64,000 nt of DNA from Parasphingopyxis sp. (GTDB taxonomy: Bacteria; Pseudomonadota; Alphaproteobacteria; Sphingomonadales; Sphingomonadaceae): contig NZ_JANQNS010000014.1 of assembly GCF_028279465.1 (NCBI RefSeq), forward strand, positions 62,001 to 126,000. The letters are read 5' to 3'. Made by a program: the position numbers and the translations under genes. Numbering within the stretch: position 1 is the stretch's first letter; each line of letters begins with the position of its first letter. The notes beneath the pieces are model-generated. The model searched no databases. It was not told the DNA's origin and saw only the letters and a list, made by a program, of their open reading frames with translations. Below are positions 32,795 to 41,822 of the stretch, one piece after another.

Positions 32795-34195
32795 ATGTCC
32801 GACACCGATTTCCAGCCCGAGCTCGCCGCCTTTTGCCTGCGCGTGCTTGGCGAGGATGGGGAAATAGCGGGACTGCGGAGGCTGACCGGCGGCGCCAATA
32901 TGGAAAGCTGGGGCTTCAATTATGGCGCGCACGCACTGGTCCTGCGGCGCGCGCCAGGTAGCGGCGAGCGCAGCGAGGAGCTGGCGCGGATATCGATGGA
33001 AAGCGAGGCGCGGCTGATCGCGCTGGCGTGCGAGCACGACATCACGGCCCCGCCGATGCTCGGCATTCTCGAACCCGATGATGGGCTCGGTCAAGGCTAT
33101 CTGATGCAGCGGATCGGGGGTGAAACGCTGCCCCACAAGATTTTGGGCAATCCCGATTTCGCCGACGCGGAAACGGCGCTGACCGGCCAGTGCGCGCGCG
33201 AGCTCGCCAAAATCCATGCGATTCCGCTGGACACGCTACCTGACGACATACCGCGCGAAGATGCGGCTACTCTGCTCGACGGGCTCGGCCAGCGATACCG
33301 CGAATCCGGTGCGAAGATCCCGCTGTTCGACTACACGCTGCGCTGGCTTGCTGATCATCTACCCGAACCCGCGGAGCCGCGCCTGCTGCACGGCGATTTC
33401 CGCATGGGCAATCTGATGATCGACAGCCAAGGTATCGCCGCCATTCTCGACTGGGAGCTCGTCCATATCGGCGATCCGGCGCAGGATCTTGCCTATATCT
33501 GCACGCCAAGCTGGCGTTTCATCCGGCACGACCGGCCGGTCGGCGGATTCGGCGATATCGACGCGTTTCTCGATGCCTATGCCGAGGCCAGCGGCGCAGC
33601 GGTCGATCACCCGCGGTTCGATTTCTGGCTCATCTATTCGACGCTGTGGTGGGGCGTCTGCTGCCTCGGCATGACGCAAATCTGGCGCTCGGGCGCCGAC
33701 CGGACACTCGAGCGTATCGTGATCGGGCGCCGGGTCAGCGAAGTCGAAGTCGATTTGCTACTGCTCTTCGATCCGTTACTGGGCGACAGCGCGGCGCGGC
33801 GCATCGACTGGCACGCACCGGATCGGCCGAAACATGACGGCGAAACGCATGCCGGCGAATTGCTCGAAGCGCTGATCGGCTGGGACAGCGAGGACGTTAT
33901 TCCCGATGCCAAGGGCCGTGACCTCTTCCAGGCCCGCGTGGCGAAAAACGCAATGGGCATGCTGCAGCGGGAGGCTGAGCTCGACCCGATCTTCGCGGAC
34001 CGCCAAGCCGCTCGGCTCGATGCGCTCGGGCTTTCGGACGACGAACTGCGCGGCGGACTCGCGGACGGCAGCCTCTCCCTCGTAGACCCCGCCTTGCTCG
34101 ATCATCTGCGCCTGACCGCGCTCGAACGCCTGTCGATCGACCAGCCCAAATATCCTGGCCTTGCTGCCGCCCTCGAAAAATGGAGCCGCTCATGA
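32795..34195 (+). CDS. APH-like phosphotransferase fused to DUF6285-like domain
   Basis: The 466-residue protein has an N-terminal aminoglycoside-phosphotransferase-like kinase domain (~1-330): LTGGANMESWGF, the catalytic HGDFRMGNLM loop and AILDWELVHIGDPAQDLAY for metal. A C-terminal domain (~345-465) with HAGELLEALIGW and GRDLFQARVAKNAMGMLQRE resembles DUF6285. Its stop overlaps the acyl-CoA dehydrogenase start (ATGA). In ACAD10/11 these two activities are fused and act on 4-hydroxyacyl-CoA: the kinase phosphorylates the 4-hydroxyl and the dehydrogenase removes it. Not an antibiotic-resistance gene. Confidence 0.8.
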   Translation: MSDTDFQPELAAFCLRVLGEDGEIAGLRRLTGGANMESWGFNYGAHALVLRRAPGSGERSEELARISMESEARLIALACEHDITAPPMLGILEPDDGLGQGYLMQRIGGETLPHKILGNPDFADAETALTGQCARELAKIHAIPLDTLPDDIPREDAATLLDGLGQRYRESGAKIPLFDYTLRWLADHLPEPAEPRLLHGDFRMGNLMIDSQGIAAILDWELVHIGDPAQDLAYICTPSWRFIRHDRPVGGFGDIDAFLDAYAEASGAAVDHPRFDFWLIYSTLWWGVCCLGMTQIWRSGADRTLERIVIGRRVSEVEVDLLLLFDPLLGDSAARRIDWHAPDRPKHDGETHAGELLEALIGWDSEDVIPDAKGRDLFQARVAKNAMGMLQREAELDPIFADRQAARLDALGLSDDELRGGLADGSLSLVDPALLDHLRLTALERLSIDQPKYPGLAAALEKWSRS

Positions 34196-35454
34196 GTTTC
34201 GAAATCCCGCAGGACATCGAGGACTATCTCGCCGAACTGGATGCGTTCATCGAGGCCGAGATCAAGCCGCTCGAGCAGCAAGACGACAATATCCGCTTTT
34301 TCGACCATCGCCGCGAACATGCGCGCACCGATTGGGAGAATGACGGCCTGCCGAACGAAGAGTGGGAGGGGCTCCTGCGCGAAATGCGCCGCCGCGCGGA
34401 CGCCGCCGGGCATTTTCGTTTTGCGCTGCCGAAGGAATTTGGCGGCAAGGACGGCTCCAACCTCGCCATGGCGCGCATCCGCGAGCATCTCGCCGCGAAG
34501 GGGCTCGGTCTCCACAACGATTTGCAGAATGAAAGCTCGATCGTCGGCAATCTCGTCCAGCCGCTGATGGTCCGCGATTTCGGTACGGAGGAGCAGCGGC
34601 GCGATTTCATCCCGGCCATGCTCGAAGGCAAGATGATCTGGACGTTCGGGCTGACGGAAGAAGATCACGGGTCGGATGCGACCTGGATGGATACCCGGGC
34701 CGTCAAAGAGACGCGCGACGGCAAGCCGGGCTGGCTGATTAACGGTAATAAGATGTGGACCACGGGCAGCCATATCGCGACGCATTGCATGTGCTTCGCG
34801 CGCCATGCGGGTGAGGATGGCGATGCGCGCGGGATTGGCTGTTTCCTCGTCCCCTATGATGCGGAAGGCGTCGAAATCGGCGAATATCTGTGGACCTTCA
34901 ACATGCCGACCGATCATCCGAAGGTGAAGTTCACCGATGTCTGGATCCCGGAAGGCGCGGTGCTCGGCGATCCCGATCTTGGCCTCGCCTGCGCCCAGCA
35001 TTTCGTGCACGAAAACCGGATCCGGCAGGCCGCCAGCTCGCTGGGCGCGGCGCAATATTGCATCGACGAGGCGGTCCAATATGCACGCGAACGCAAGCCC
35101 TTCGGCAAACCACTATCCGCAAACCAGGCGATCCAGTTCCCGCTCGTCGAACTCCACACCGAGGCCGCTATGCTGCGTCAGCTGATCTACAGCGTCGCGG
35201 CAGCAATGGACACGATGCCCAAGCCGGAAGTCGCCAAGCGGCTCTCCGACAAGGTCAGCATGTGCAATTATCGCGCGAACCGGCTGGTCTGCGACGCCGC
35301 GGACCGGGCCATGCAGGTCCATGGCGGCATCGGTTATTCGCGTCACAAGCCGTTCGAACATATCTACCGCCACCACCGCCGCTACCGGATCACCGAGGGT
35401 GCGGAGGAAATCCAGATGCGCAAGATCGGCGGGCATCTGTTTGGCTATATCTAG
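34192..35454 (+). CDS. Acyl-CoA dehydrogenase, ACAD10/11-like
   Basis: The 420-residue FAD enzyme has GLTEEDHGSDATWM (FAD/substrate loop), WLINGNKMWTTGS, the arginine-bearing ENRIRQAASSLGAAQY and MQVHGGIGYSRHKPFEHIYR. RITEGAEEIQMRKI carries the Glu at the catalytic-base position. It starts inside the stop of the phosphotransferase (ATGA), indicating tight coupling. Its likely job, by analogy with ACAD11 and bacterial Lva pathways, is processing of 4-phosphoacyl-CoA (inference). Confidence 0.88.
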   Translation: MSFEIPQDIEDYLAELDAFIEAEIKPLEQQDDNIRFFDHRREHARTDWENDGLPNEEWEGLLREMRRRADAAGHFRFALPKEFGGKDGSNLAMARIREHLAAKGLGLHNDLQNESSIVGNLVQPLMVRDFGTEEQRRDFIPAMLEGKMIWTFGLTEEDHGSDATWMDTRAVKETRDGKPGWLINGNKMWTTGSHIATHCMCFARHAGEDGDARGIGCFLVPYDAEGVEIGEYLWTFNMPTDHPKVKFTDVWIPEGAVLGDPDLGLACAQHFVHENRIRQAASSLGAAQYCIDEAVQYARERKPFGKPLSANQAIQFPLVELHTEAAMLRQLIYSVAAAMDTMPKPEVAKRLSDKVSMCNYRANRLVCDAADRAMQVHGGIGYSRHKPFEHIYRHHRRYRITEGAEEIQMRKIGGHLFGYI

Positions 35455-35520
35455 GCGTTGCACTTCAGTCTGGGCCGGTACGCCGAACGATTGACTGCTG
35501 CGGGCGTGAGGAGAACGATC

Positions 35521-36363
35521 ATGACGTTAATCAGCGATTTTATCGCCGGTAGGTCCCCGCCCGAGCTCTACGAAACCTATCTCGCGCCGGGCCTGTTCTC
35601 GCCTTTTGCCGATGATCTGTTGGCTAGACTGCCGCCCTCAGGGACATGCCTCGATATCGCGTGCGGTACAGGGGTAATATCGCGGAAGCTTGCACGAAAT
35701 GGTGCGGTGAAACGCATATCCGCCATCGACATCGCGGAACCGATGATCGCGCACGCGACAGCGCTGGCCGCGAACGAAGACCTAGCTGATCGAATCGAAT
35801 ATTCTGTCGCCAGCGCCCTGGATTTGCCCTTCGCCAAAGATGAATTCGAAACCGCCTATTGCCAGCAAGGCGTCCAGTTCTTCCCCGATCGATTGCAGGC
35901 GCTGCGCGAAGCGCGCCGCGTGCTGAAACCGGGCGGTCGTTTCGCAGCGGCAGTCTGGACCGCCGCTTCGGATGGCAACCCGGTTTTCGGAACATTCGAA
36001 GAGGCTCTGGCCCGCCGGTTCGGGGAAGATCTTGTTCCGCTCGGGCCGTTCGCATTCGGGGACAAGGACGCGTTGCAGTCCCTCTTCGAGGAATCCGGCT
36101 TCACCCTGCAATCGCTCGAGCGGCGCGAGGCCAATGCCAGGCTCCCGGACATCCGATCCTTCATCCTTTTCGACCTGATCTTCATCGGAAGACCCGGCGC
36201 TGACGGTGCGCTTCAGCCGATCGTTGCGCCTGACGATCCCGCAGCTGACGAACCCATTCGGGAGATGATCGCGGAGATGGAAGAAGCGCTGAGCGACTAC
36301 GTCCAGGACGACAACTCGCTGCTGGCGCCGATGACGACACATATCGCGATTGCAAAAGCCTGA
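35521..36363 (+). CDS. SAM-dependent class I methyltransferase
   Basis: The 280-residue protein has a Rossmann methyltransferase core: CLDIACGTGVISRKLA (motif I), ISAIDIAEPMIAHA (acidic end of beta 2), SALDLPFAKDEFE and REARRVLKPGGRFAAAVW. The pattern is UbiE/methyltransferase-11-like. The substrate is unknown. The start ATG 35521 follows GGAG; it is 66 bp after the dehydrogenase and may be co-transcribed. Confidence 0.85.
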   Translation: MTLISDFIAGRSPPELYETYLAPGLFSPFADDLLARLPPSGTCLDIACGTGVISRKLARNGAVKRISAIDIAEPMIAHATALAANEDLADRIEYSVASALDLPFAKDEFETAYCQQGVQFFPDRLQALREARRVLKPGGRFAAAVWTAASDGNPVFGTFEEALARRFGEDLVPLGPFAFGDKDALQSLFEESGFTLQSLERREANARLPDIRSFILFDLIFIGRPGADGALQPIVAPDDPAADEPIREMIAEMEEALSDYVQDDNSLLAPMTTHIAIAKA

Positions 36364-36379
36364 TACCAAGTACTGAACA

Positions 36380-36403
36380 CTCCTGACACCAGGCTGTCAG
36401 GAG
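36380..36403. promoter_or_regulatory. Operator-like palindrome before the VOC/WYL pair
   Basis: CTCCTGACA (36380-36388) and TGTCAGGAG (36395-36403) are perfect 9-bp inverted repeats with a 6-bp spacer, 46 bp before the VOC gene. The next gene but one encodes a WYL regulator, so this is a natural autoregulatory operator. Without a T tract it is a poor terminator. Confidence 0.5.
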
Positions 36404-36449
36404 GGGTGTGGCAATAAAGGCGTGGTCCCATAGCAAAAGGAACACGCAG

Positions 36450-36821
36450 ATGACCCAAGCCTCCAACCGTCTCGTCTGGACGGAAATCCCCGTCACCGAT
36501 CTGGATCGCGCCATGGCATTCTATGAGAAAGTTCTCGGCGAACCGCTAAAGCGCGACGATACCGGCCCCAATCCCATGGCGATGCTGCCCTATTCCGGTG
36601 AACTCGGCGCGGCCTCCGGCCATCTCTATCCCGGCAAGCCTGCCCCGAAGGGCGAAGGCACGACAGTCCATCTGGCCGTGCCGTTCGAACTGGACGATGC
36701 CATGGCGCGGATCGGCGAGGCCGGTGGCGAAATCGTGTCGGATGTTATCACGATTCCCGCAGGGTCGTTCTTCTATGCCATCGATACCGAAGGCAATTCG
36801 CTCGGCATCTTCAAGATCTGA
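36450..36821 (+). CDS. VOC (glyoxalase/bleomycin-resistance fold) protein
   Basis: The 123-residue, single-module VOC protein has WTEIPVTDLDRAMAFYEKVLG at the N terminus, a middle SGHLYPGK loop, the second beta-alpha-beta half LAVPFELDDAMARIGEAGG and the terminal FYAIDTEGNSLGIF with a Glu-type metal position. The substrate is unknown. The start ATG 36450 is preceded by a purine-rich stretch. The WYL regulator follows by 16 bp. Confidence 0.85.
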   Translation: MTQASNRLVWTEIPVTDLDRAMAFYEKVLGEPLKRDDTGPNPMAMLPYSGELGAASGHLYPGKPAPKGEGTTVHLAVPFELDDAMARIGEAGGEIVSDVITIPAGSFFYAIDTEGNSLGIFKI

Positions 36822-36837
36822 CGTTACCATCCTACCC

Positions 36838-37533
36838 ATGCGACGCGCCGACCGCCTGTTTCAGATCGTGCAATATCTGCGCGGTGGTCGGCTCGTCACC
36901 GCCGCGATGCTTGCCGAACGGCTCGAAGTGTCCGAGCGCACCATCTATCGCGATATCGCCGATCTCCAGTCGACCGGCGTCCCGATCGATGGCGAAGCCG
37001 GCGTCGGCTATGTCATGCGGAGCGGTTTCGATCTCCCACCCCTGATGTTCACCCATGACGAAATTGTCGCGCTCGTCGCCGGCGCGCGCGTCGTGCGCTC
37101 CTGGGGCGGTATCGCGATGGCGCGCGCTGCGGAGGAAGCGCTCGTGAAGATAGAGGCGATTCTCCCCGAAGCGGAACGCGACCGTGTGGCGAATGCCAAG
37201 ATATTCGCGCCCTATATGGGAATCAGCAACGCCGTGCGCGCCTTGATCGACCGTTGCGAGGCGGCGGTGGAGGCACGGAAGGTGTTGACCTTCGACTATC
37301 GCGACGAAGGCGGAGCGGCGACCAGCCGCGACATCCAGCCGCTTGGCCTCTGGTTCTGGGGCAAGGTCTGGACCGTGATGGCCTGGTGCGAGTTACGGGA
37401 GGATTTCCGCATGTTCCGGCTCGACCGGATGGCGAACGTCCGGGCCGCCGGTCGCACTTATCGCCCCTCACCTGAACGCTCACTCGCAGAGTGTCTGCGC
37501 CAGATCGAAGCGAAATATGGGCCGCAGCGCTGA
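36838..37533 (+). CDS. WYL-domain transcriptional regulator (YafY type)
   Basis: The 231-residue protein has an N-terminal HTH (RRADRLFQIVQYL, then LAERLEVSERTIYRDIADL) and a C-terminal WYL domain (LTFDYRDEGG, then the WFWGKVWTVMAWC strand pair and FRMFRLDRM). WYL domains sense ligands or nucleic acid. It is 16 bp behind the VOC gene, and the palindrome at 36380-36403 is its probable operator. Confidence 0.88.
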   Translation: MRRADRLFQIVQYLRGGRLVTAAMLAERLEVSERTIYRDIADLQSTGVPIDGEAGVGYVMRSGFDLPPLMFTHDEIVALVAGARVVRSWGGIAMARAAEEALVKIEAILPEAERDRVANAKIFAPYMGISNAVRALIDRCEAAVEARKVLTFDYRDEGGAATSRDIQPLGLWFWGKVWTVMAWCELREDFRMFRLDRMANVRAAGRTYRPSPERSLAECLRQIEAKYGPQR

Positions 37534-37592
37534 TCAGCGAGCGTCGGTTCCCATCAGTCGTATCGGATGCAGGCTTCCGCTAAACATAGGCA

Positions 37593-38606
37593 ATGAACGA
37601 TTCACCGGCATCGGCAACGCTTCGACAGTCCACAGAACCACGCCGTATCTTCATGCTCGGCGCAACCGGGACCATCGGGCGCGCCACAGTCCGCAAGCTC
37701 CTGGAACGTGGCCACCATGTTACCTGTTTCGCGCGGACGCGCGGCGCGGACGCGGCCAATCTCTCCATCCCCGACGAAGCGGAGTTGCGATTCGGCGATG
37801 TTACCGATCCCCAATCCATTGCGCGGGACGGCTTTCGCGGCGAACGGTTCGATGTGTTGCTGTCCTGCATGGCGTCACGCACGGGCGTGCCGGACGACGC
37901 CTGGGCGATCGATCATGCTGCACATCTCAAAGCGCTGGCCGCAGCCAAAAATGCTGGCGTTTCGCATATGATCTTGCTGTCGGCGATTTGCGTGCAGAAA
38001 CCGTTGCTCGCCTTTCAGCATGCCAAGCTTGCCTTCGAACAAGCGCTGATCGAGTCCGGCCTTACCTATTCCATCGTCCGTCCGACGGCGTTTTTCAAAT
38101 CATTGTCGGGGCAAGTGGAGCGCGTGAGGGCCGGAAAACCGTACCTGCTATTTGGCGATGGCGAACTGACCGCCTGCAAGCCGATCAGCGATGGCGATCT
38201 CGCGGCCTATCTCGCCGACTGTATCGATGATCCCGCTAAGCATAACCGCATATTGCCGATCGGCGGGCCGAGCGCCGCGATTACCCCAAGACAACAGGGC
38301 GAACATCTCTTCGCCTTGCTCGGGCAGGAACCGCACTTCCGGCATGTGCCGGTACGGATGCTCGATGCCATTGCGGGAACGCTGGGCTTTGTCGGCAAGA
38401 TCGTGCCCGCAGCCGCGCGCAAGGCCGAACTTGCCCGCATAGGCCACTATTACGCGACAGAATCGATGCTTGTGCTGAACACGGATACCGGCCGCTACGA
38501 CGCCGACGCTACACCCTCCACCGGCACCGAAACACTGTTCGACTATTATACAAAGCTGGTCGCTGGCGAGGTTTCGGCCGAGCGCGGCGACCATGCGGTT
38601 TTCTGA
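37593..38606 (+). CDS. bciA: Divinyl chlorophyllide a 8-vinyl-reductase (BciA) homologue
   Basis: The 337-residue NAD(P)-binding protein has a Rossmann loop IFMLGATGTIGRATVRKL, then VRPTAFFKSLSGQVERV and a C terminus ELARIGHYYATESML...RGDHAVF, all characteristic of BciA/DVR. The enzyme reduces the C8 vinyl group with NADPH in (bacterio)chlorophyll synthesis. No other pigment gene is in the window, so either a photosynthesis cluster lies elsewhere or this is a leftover. A non-photosynthetic use cannot be excluded. Confidence 0.82.
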   Translation: MNDSPASATLRQSTEPRRIFMLGATGTIGRATVRKLLERGHHVTCFARTRGADAANLSIPDEAELRFGDVTDPQSIARDGFRGERFDVLLSCMASRTGVPDDAWAIDHAAHLKALAAAKNAGVSHMILLSAICVQKPLLAFQHAKLAFEQALIESGLTYSIVRPTAFFKSLSGQVERVRAGKPYLLFGDGELTACKPISDGDLAAYLADCIDDPAKHNRILPIGGPSAAITPRQQGEHLFALLGQEPHFRHVPVRMLDAIAGTLGFVGKIVPAAARKAELARIGHYYATESMLVLNTDTGRYDADATPSTGTETLFDYYTKLVAGEVSAERGDHAVF

Positions 38607-40097
38607 TTAGCTGCCCGGCGAGTCTATCGTCGCAAGATACTCCGCGCGATCAGGCATGGCCGCGATCGTCTGCGTAAAACGATCGGTCATTTGTTTCAGG
38701 GCGGGCGCGATGCGGCGCATATCCATGGCATCGACCTGAGAATCGTAGCGGCACGGAACGACACCGAAGCCGATCATCAGATCGATCCAGGTCTGGCGAT
38801 CGAACTGTTCGCTATCGAAAGTCACGAAGCGGCCGCGGCTGCGAAACTGTTCGAGCCGGATTGCGAGACTCTGGGGTAAGCTCGCACCCCGAACGCTGGC
38901 CCATGGCATTTCGTCCCGCGCATTGAGGAGGAACGGGATGGCCAAAAAGTCCCGCAACTGTCGCGCGACATTGAGCTGTTTGGCGTTGAATTCCGCCGCT
39001 TCGACGGTCATCCGCCCGACAGCAGGCAGATGGCGGACCAGCAGCAGGGCCTGTTCATGCAACAGCCGCATATCAGGCGAAAGATAGGGACCGAAGCGAG
39101 CCGACGCCGGACCGAGCCTGACAAGATTGCCGGTCCATGGCGTACGGGCGAAATGGGCGGAAAAAGGCACGGAATCGTTGTCCGAACCAACACGGGTGCG
39201 CGCATGGTCTTCCACCATGTCGCGCGCCGAAAACAGCAATTCGGAGAAGTGGCGACCGCGTACCGGCGTTTCGACCAATAGCCCGCCGGCAATCGCACGC
39301 GCACTCGCATGGCCGCCATCTTCGCGCGCGCTGCGGCTTCCGGAAATATATAGATCGAATGCCAGAATATCGGCAAGCGATTGTCGGCCCGGATCGAGAC
39401 TGACCGGCGCAAGCTCTGACAGGCACCCGGAAACATCGACAAAGAGATTCGCATCGATCTGCCGACCATCCGTCAGCGTCACGCTATCAATCCTGCTGCG
39501 GTCGGAATCGAGGCTGACACTCGCAACGGTGCCGCGATCGATCGTTGCGGCGGAGTCGGTAAATCTCTCGCGCAGCATCGCGCCATAAGCGGCGCTTTCG
39601 AACTGGACGGTCGGCCCGAGCATCGCGAGAGGCGATTGCGGATCGCCTGCCGCTTCGGAAAACTTGCAGGCCGCGGCTGCGCGCGCGGCAAAACGGAACG
39701 GTTGGAGCAGGTAGTCGAGCCGTTCGGGCTCCTCATACATAGAGGCGGCGCGCAGCATAACATGGTGAAGCGCCACTCCGTTGATCGCGGGCAACGTACC
39801 CGAAGGCGCGGAAAAGAAGTGGCTGCCATCGCCCCGCCAATCGTGAAGATCCACGCCCAGGCCGAAAACGCCGTTACAATGTTCGGCAAGGTCGTGCGCG
39901 GTGACATCAATCGCATCGTGCAAAGGGCTTTCCCAAGGCAGCGTCAGCGCAACCGGCTCAGCCGGATCGCCATCGTCCTCGATCACGGCGAGGCGCATGC
40001 CTTCGGGCAGGTTCTTCGCGAGCAACGTCGCGGCGGGCCAGAGACAATGGTTGTGGCCGAAGATCGCGATGCGCGAAACCGGTGTCGTGTCCGCCAT
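38607..40097 (-). CDS. Divergent tryptophan-halogenase-like protein
   Basis: The 496-residue protein aligns with the flavin-dependent tryptophan halogenase family but is degenerate. The FAD loop reads IFGHNHCLWPAA and not GxGxxG, and the WxWxIP halogenase motif is not visible. Family traces remain: VDVSGCLSELA, LPAVGRMTVEAAEFNAKQ, RQLRDFLAIPFLLNARDEMPW and DLMIGFGVVP. It is translated right after the full-length halogenase (TGATG overlap). It may act as a partner subunit; halogenation by itself seems unlikely. Confidence 0.7.
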   Translation of the reverse strand: MADTTPVSRIAIFGHNHCLWPAATLLAKNLPEGMRLAVIEDDGDPAEPVALTLPWESPLHDAIDVTAHDLAEHCNGVFGLGVDLHDWRGDGSHFFSAPSGTLPAINGVALHHVMLRAASMYEEPERLDYLLQPFRFAARAAAACKFSEAAGDPQSPLAMLGPTVQFESAAYGAMLRERFTDSAATIDRGTVASVSLDSDRSRIDSVTLTDGRQIDANLFVDVSGCLSELAPVSLDPGRQSLADILAFDLYISGSRSAREDGGHASARAIAGGLLVETPVRGRHFSELLFSARDMVEDHARTRVGSDNDSVPFSAHFARTPWTGNLVRLGPASARFGPYLSPDMRLLHEQALLLVRHLPAVGRMTVEAAEFNAKQLNVARQLRDFLAIPFLLNARDEMPWASVRGASLPQSLAIRLEQFRSRGRFVTFDSEQFDRQTWIDLMIGFGVVPCRYDSQVDAMDMRRIAPALKQMTDRFTQTIAAMPDRAEYLATIDSPGS

Positions 40098-41644
40098 CAG
40101 CTGCCGCCTGTTTGTGCGCCGCCATATGCGGCACCATAGCTTGCGATGAAATCCAGATGGCCGGTCGTCCGGTCGACATGCGCGGCAATATCCGCCTCGA
40201 TGCGGCCAAGCGCCGCAGCGCGCGCGCCATCATCCAGCCGCTCGACACGCGGATCGCAGTGTTCAGGAATGATATTCTGCCCGATAAACACAGACAGCCA
40301 GCTCGGCGGCTGAAACAGGCCGCTTTCATATTCGGGCACGATCCCGCGCAGGCGGAAGGCCTCGATCTTGTGCGCAAGACTGTCGGGCCATTCCATCTCG
40401 CGCATATCCTGCCACAGCGGCGTATCGCGCTCTGTGGCGACATAATGCAGCATCAGGAAATCCCGGATACGCGTAAACTCCAGGTCCATCAGCCGGTTAT
40501 ACTCGTCCGCATCGCTGGCCGCGCAATCGCGTTGCGGCCAGAGTTCGAGCAAATTTGTGATGCCGCTTTGGATCAGATCGATGCTCGTTGATTCCAACGG
40601 CTCGAGAAATCCGCCGGAGAGGCCGATTGCAATGCAGTTCCGATTCCACAGCTTCCGCCGTTTACCCGTTTTGAAGAAAAGCTGTTTGGGATCGGCAAGC
40701 GGCTCGCCTTCCAGATTCGTCATCAGCTGATCGACCGCGTCCTGGTCGCTGATGTACCGATCGCAATAGACATGGCCGTTACCCACGCGGTGCTGGAGCG
40801 GAATGCGCCACTGCCAGCCACCGCTGCGCGCCGTTGCACGCGTATACGGGCCGACAGCATCTTCAGTTGTACAGGGAACGGCATAGGCGCGATTGCAGGG
40901 GAGATAGGCGCTCCAGTCTTTGTAACCGGTTTCCAGCTCCTGCTCGATCAGCAGGCCGCGAAATCCCGAACAGTCGATGAAAAGATCGCCGGCTATCTCC
41001 GCGTCGGATTCAAGCGTGACAGTCTCGATAAAGCCGCTCTCGCCGTTCGATTGGACGCTGACGACCTTCCCTTCCACGCGCTCGGCGCCGCGTTTCTGCG
41101 CATAGTCGGCCAGAAAGGCGCCATAGAGGCTCGCATCGAACTGGAAAGCATAAGAGAAAGCCGAAAGCGGAGACACCGGATCGTCCTCCGGCAGCGCGAA
41201 CCGATCGTTCCAGGCCGCCACGATCGGGTAGCAATATCGCCCGAAAGCCGCAGCATCTCCCGCCTTGTGCTGCTTTACCCAATAATGGTGAAAATCCGCT
41301 GGGCCGATACGCTCGCCATGCGCGCCGAACGGATGAATGTAACGGTCGCCCGGACTGCCCCAGTCGCGAAACTCGATACCCAGCTTTATCGTTGCGGCAG
41401 TCCGACGCATCATCTCGGCCTCGTCGATGCCGAGTGCGCTGTTGAAATAGCGCATTTGCGGCAAGGTCGCCTCGCCAACACCGACGGTCCCGATTTCAGC
41501 CGACTCTACCAGCGTGATCGTCACGCCTGTCGGGCCGAGCCGATGCGCGAGCGCCGCCGCGGTCATCCAGCCCGCCGTGCCGCCGCCGATAATCACTACA
41601 CGGCGCACCATCCGATCGTTCGCGCTATCCAACGCAACTCTCAT
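40097..41644 (-). CDS. Flavin-dependent tryptophan halogenase family protein
   Basis: The ~515-residue protein has the FAD loop VIIGGGTAGWMTAAAL, GVGEATLPQMRYF and the catalytic-lysine segment AATIKLGIEF. The diagnostic WQWRIP motif and SGGFLEPLESTSID with the catalytic Glu are also present, so the active site looks intact. Such enzymes chlorinate or brominate aromatic substrates using FADH2, O2 and halide; members in these bacteria have unknown substrates. ATG 41644 is chosen; TTG 41650 and ATG 41611 are alternatives. No flavin reductase is adjacent. Confidence 0.87.
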   Translation of the reverse strand: MRVALDSANDRMVRRVVIIGGGTAGWMTAAALAHRLGPTGVTITLVESAEIGTVGVGEATLPQMRYFNSALGIDEAEMMRRTAATIKLGIEFRDWGSPGDRYIHPFGAHGERIGPADFHHYWVKQHKAGDAAAFGRYCYPIVAAWNDRFALPEDDPVSPLSAFSYAFQFDASLYGAFLADYAQKRGAERVEGKVVSVQSNGESGFIETVTLESDAEIAGDLFIDCSGFRGLLIEQELETGYKDWSAYLPCNRAYAVPCTTEDAVGPYTRATARSGGWQWRIPLQHRVGNGHVYCDRYISDQDAVDQLMTNLEGEPLADPKQLFFKTGKRRKLWNRNCIAIGLSGGFLEPLESTSIDLIQSGITNLLELWPQRDCAASDADEYNRLMDLEFTRIRDFLMLHYVATERDTPLWQDMREMEWPDSLAHKIEAFRLRGIVPEYESGLFQPPSWLSVFIGQNIIPEHCDPRVERLDDGARAAALGRIEADIAAHVDRTTGHLDFIASYGAAYGGAQTGGS

Positions 41645-41822
41645 GGGCAAAACACAACCGGATACGGGAGCGATGCAGCGTGAAAGACAATTTCTGATGC
41701 ATGAACGCCGGAAAGCTAGTCGCTAATATGGCAAGAGCACAATCCCATTTCCCTCTGGCCGTAACCTTTTGCTAGTGCAGACCGAAGCTCGGCCATCACA
41801 TCTCTCCAGCAGGGGCAATTTC

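Noticed and set aside
32795-34195. Aminoglycoside resistance gene
   Set aside because: The APH-like kinase has a DUF6285-like tail and is coupled to an acyl-CoA dehydrogenase, which fits acyl-CoA metabolism.
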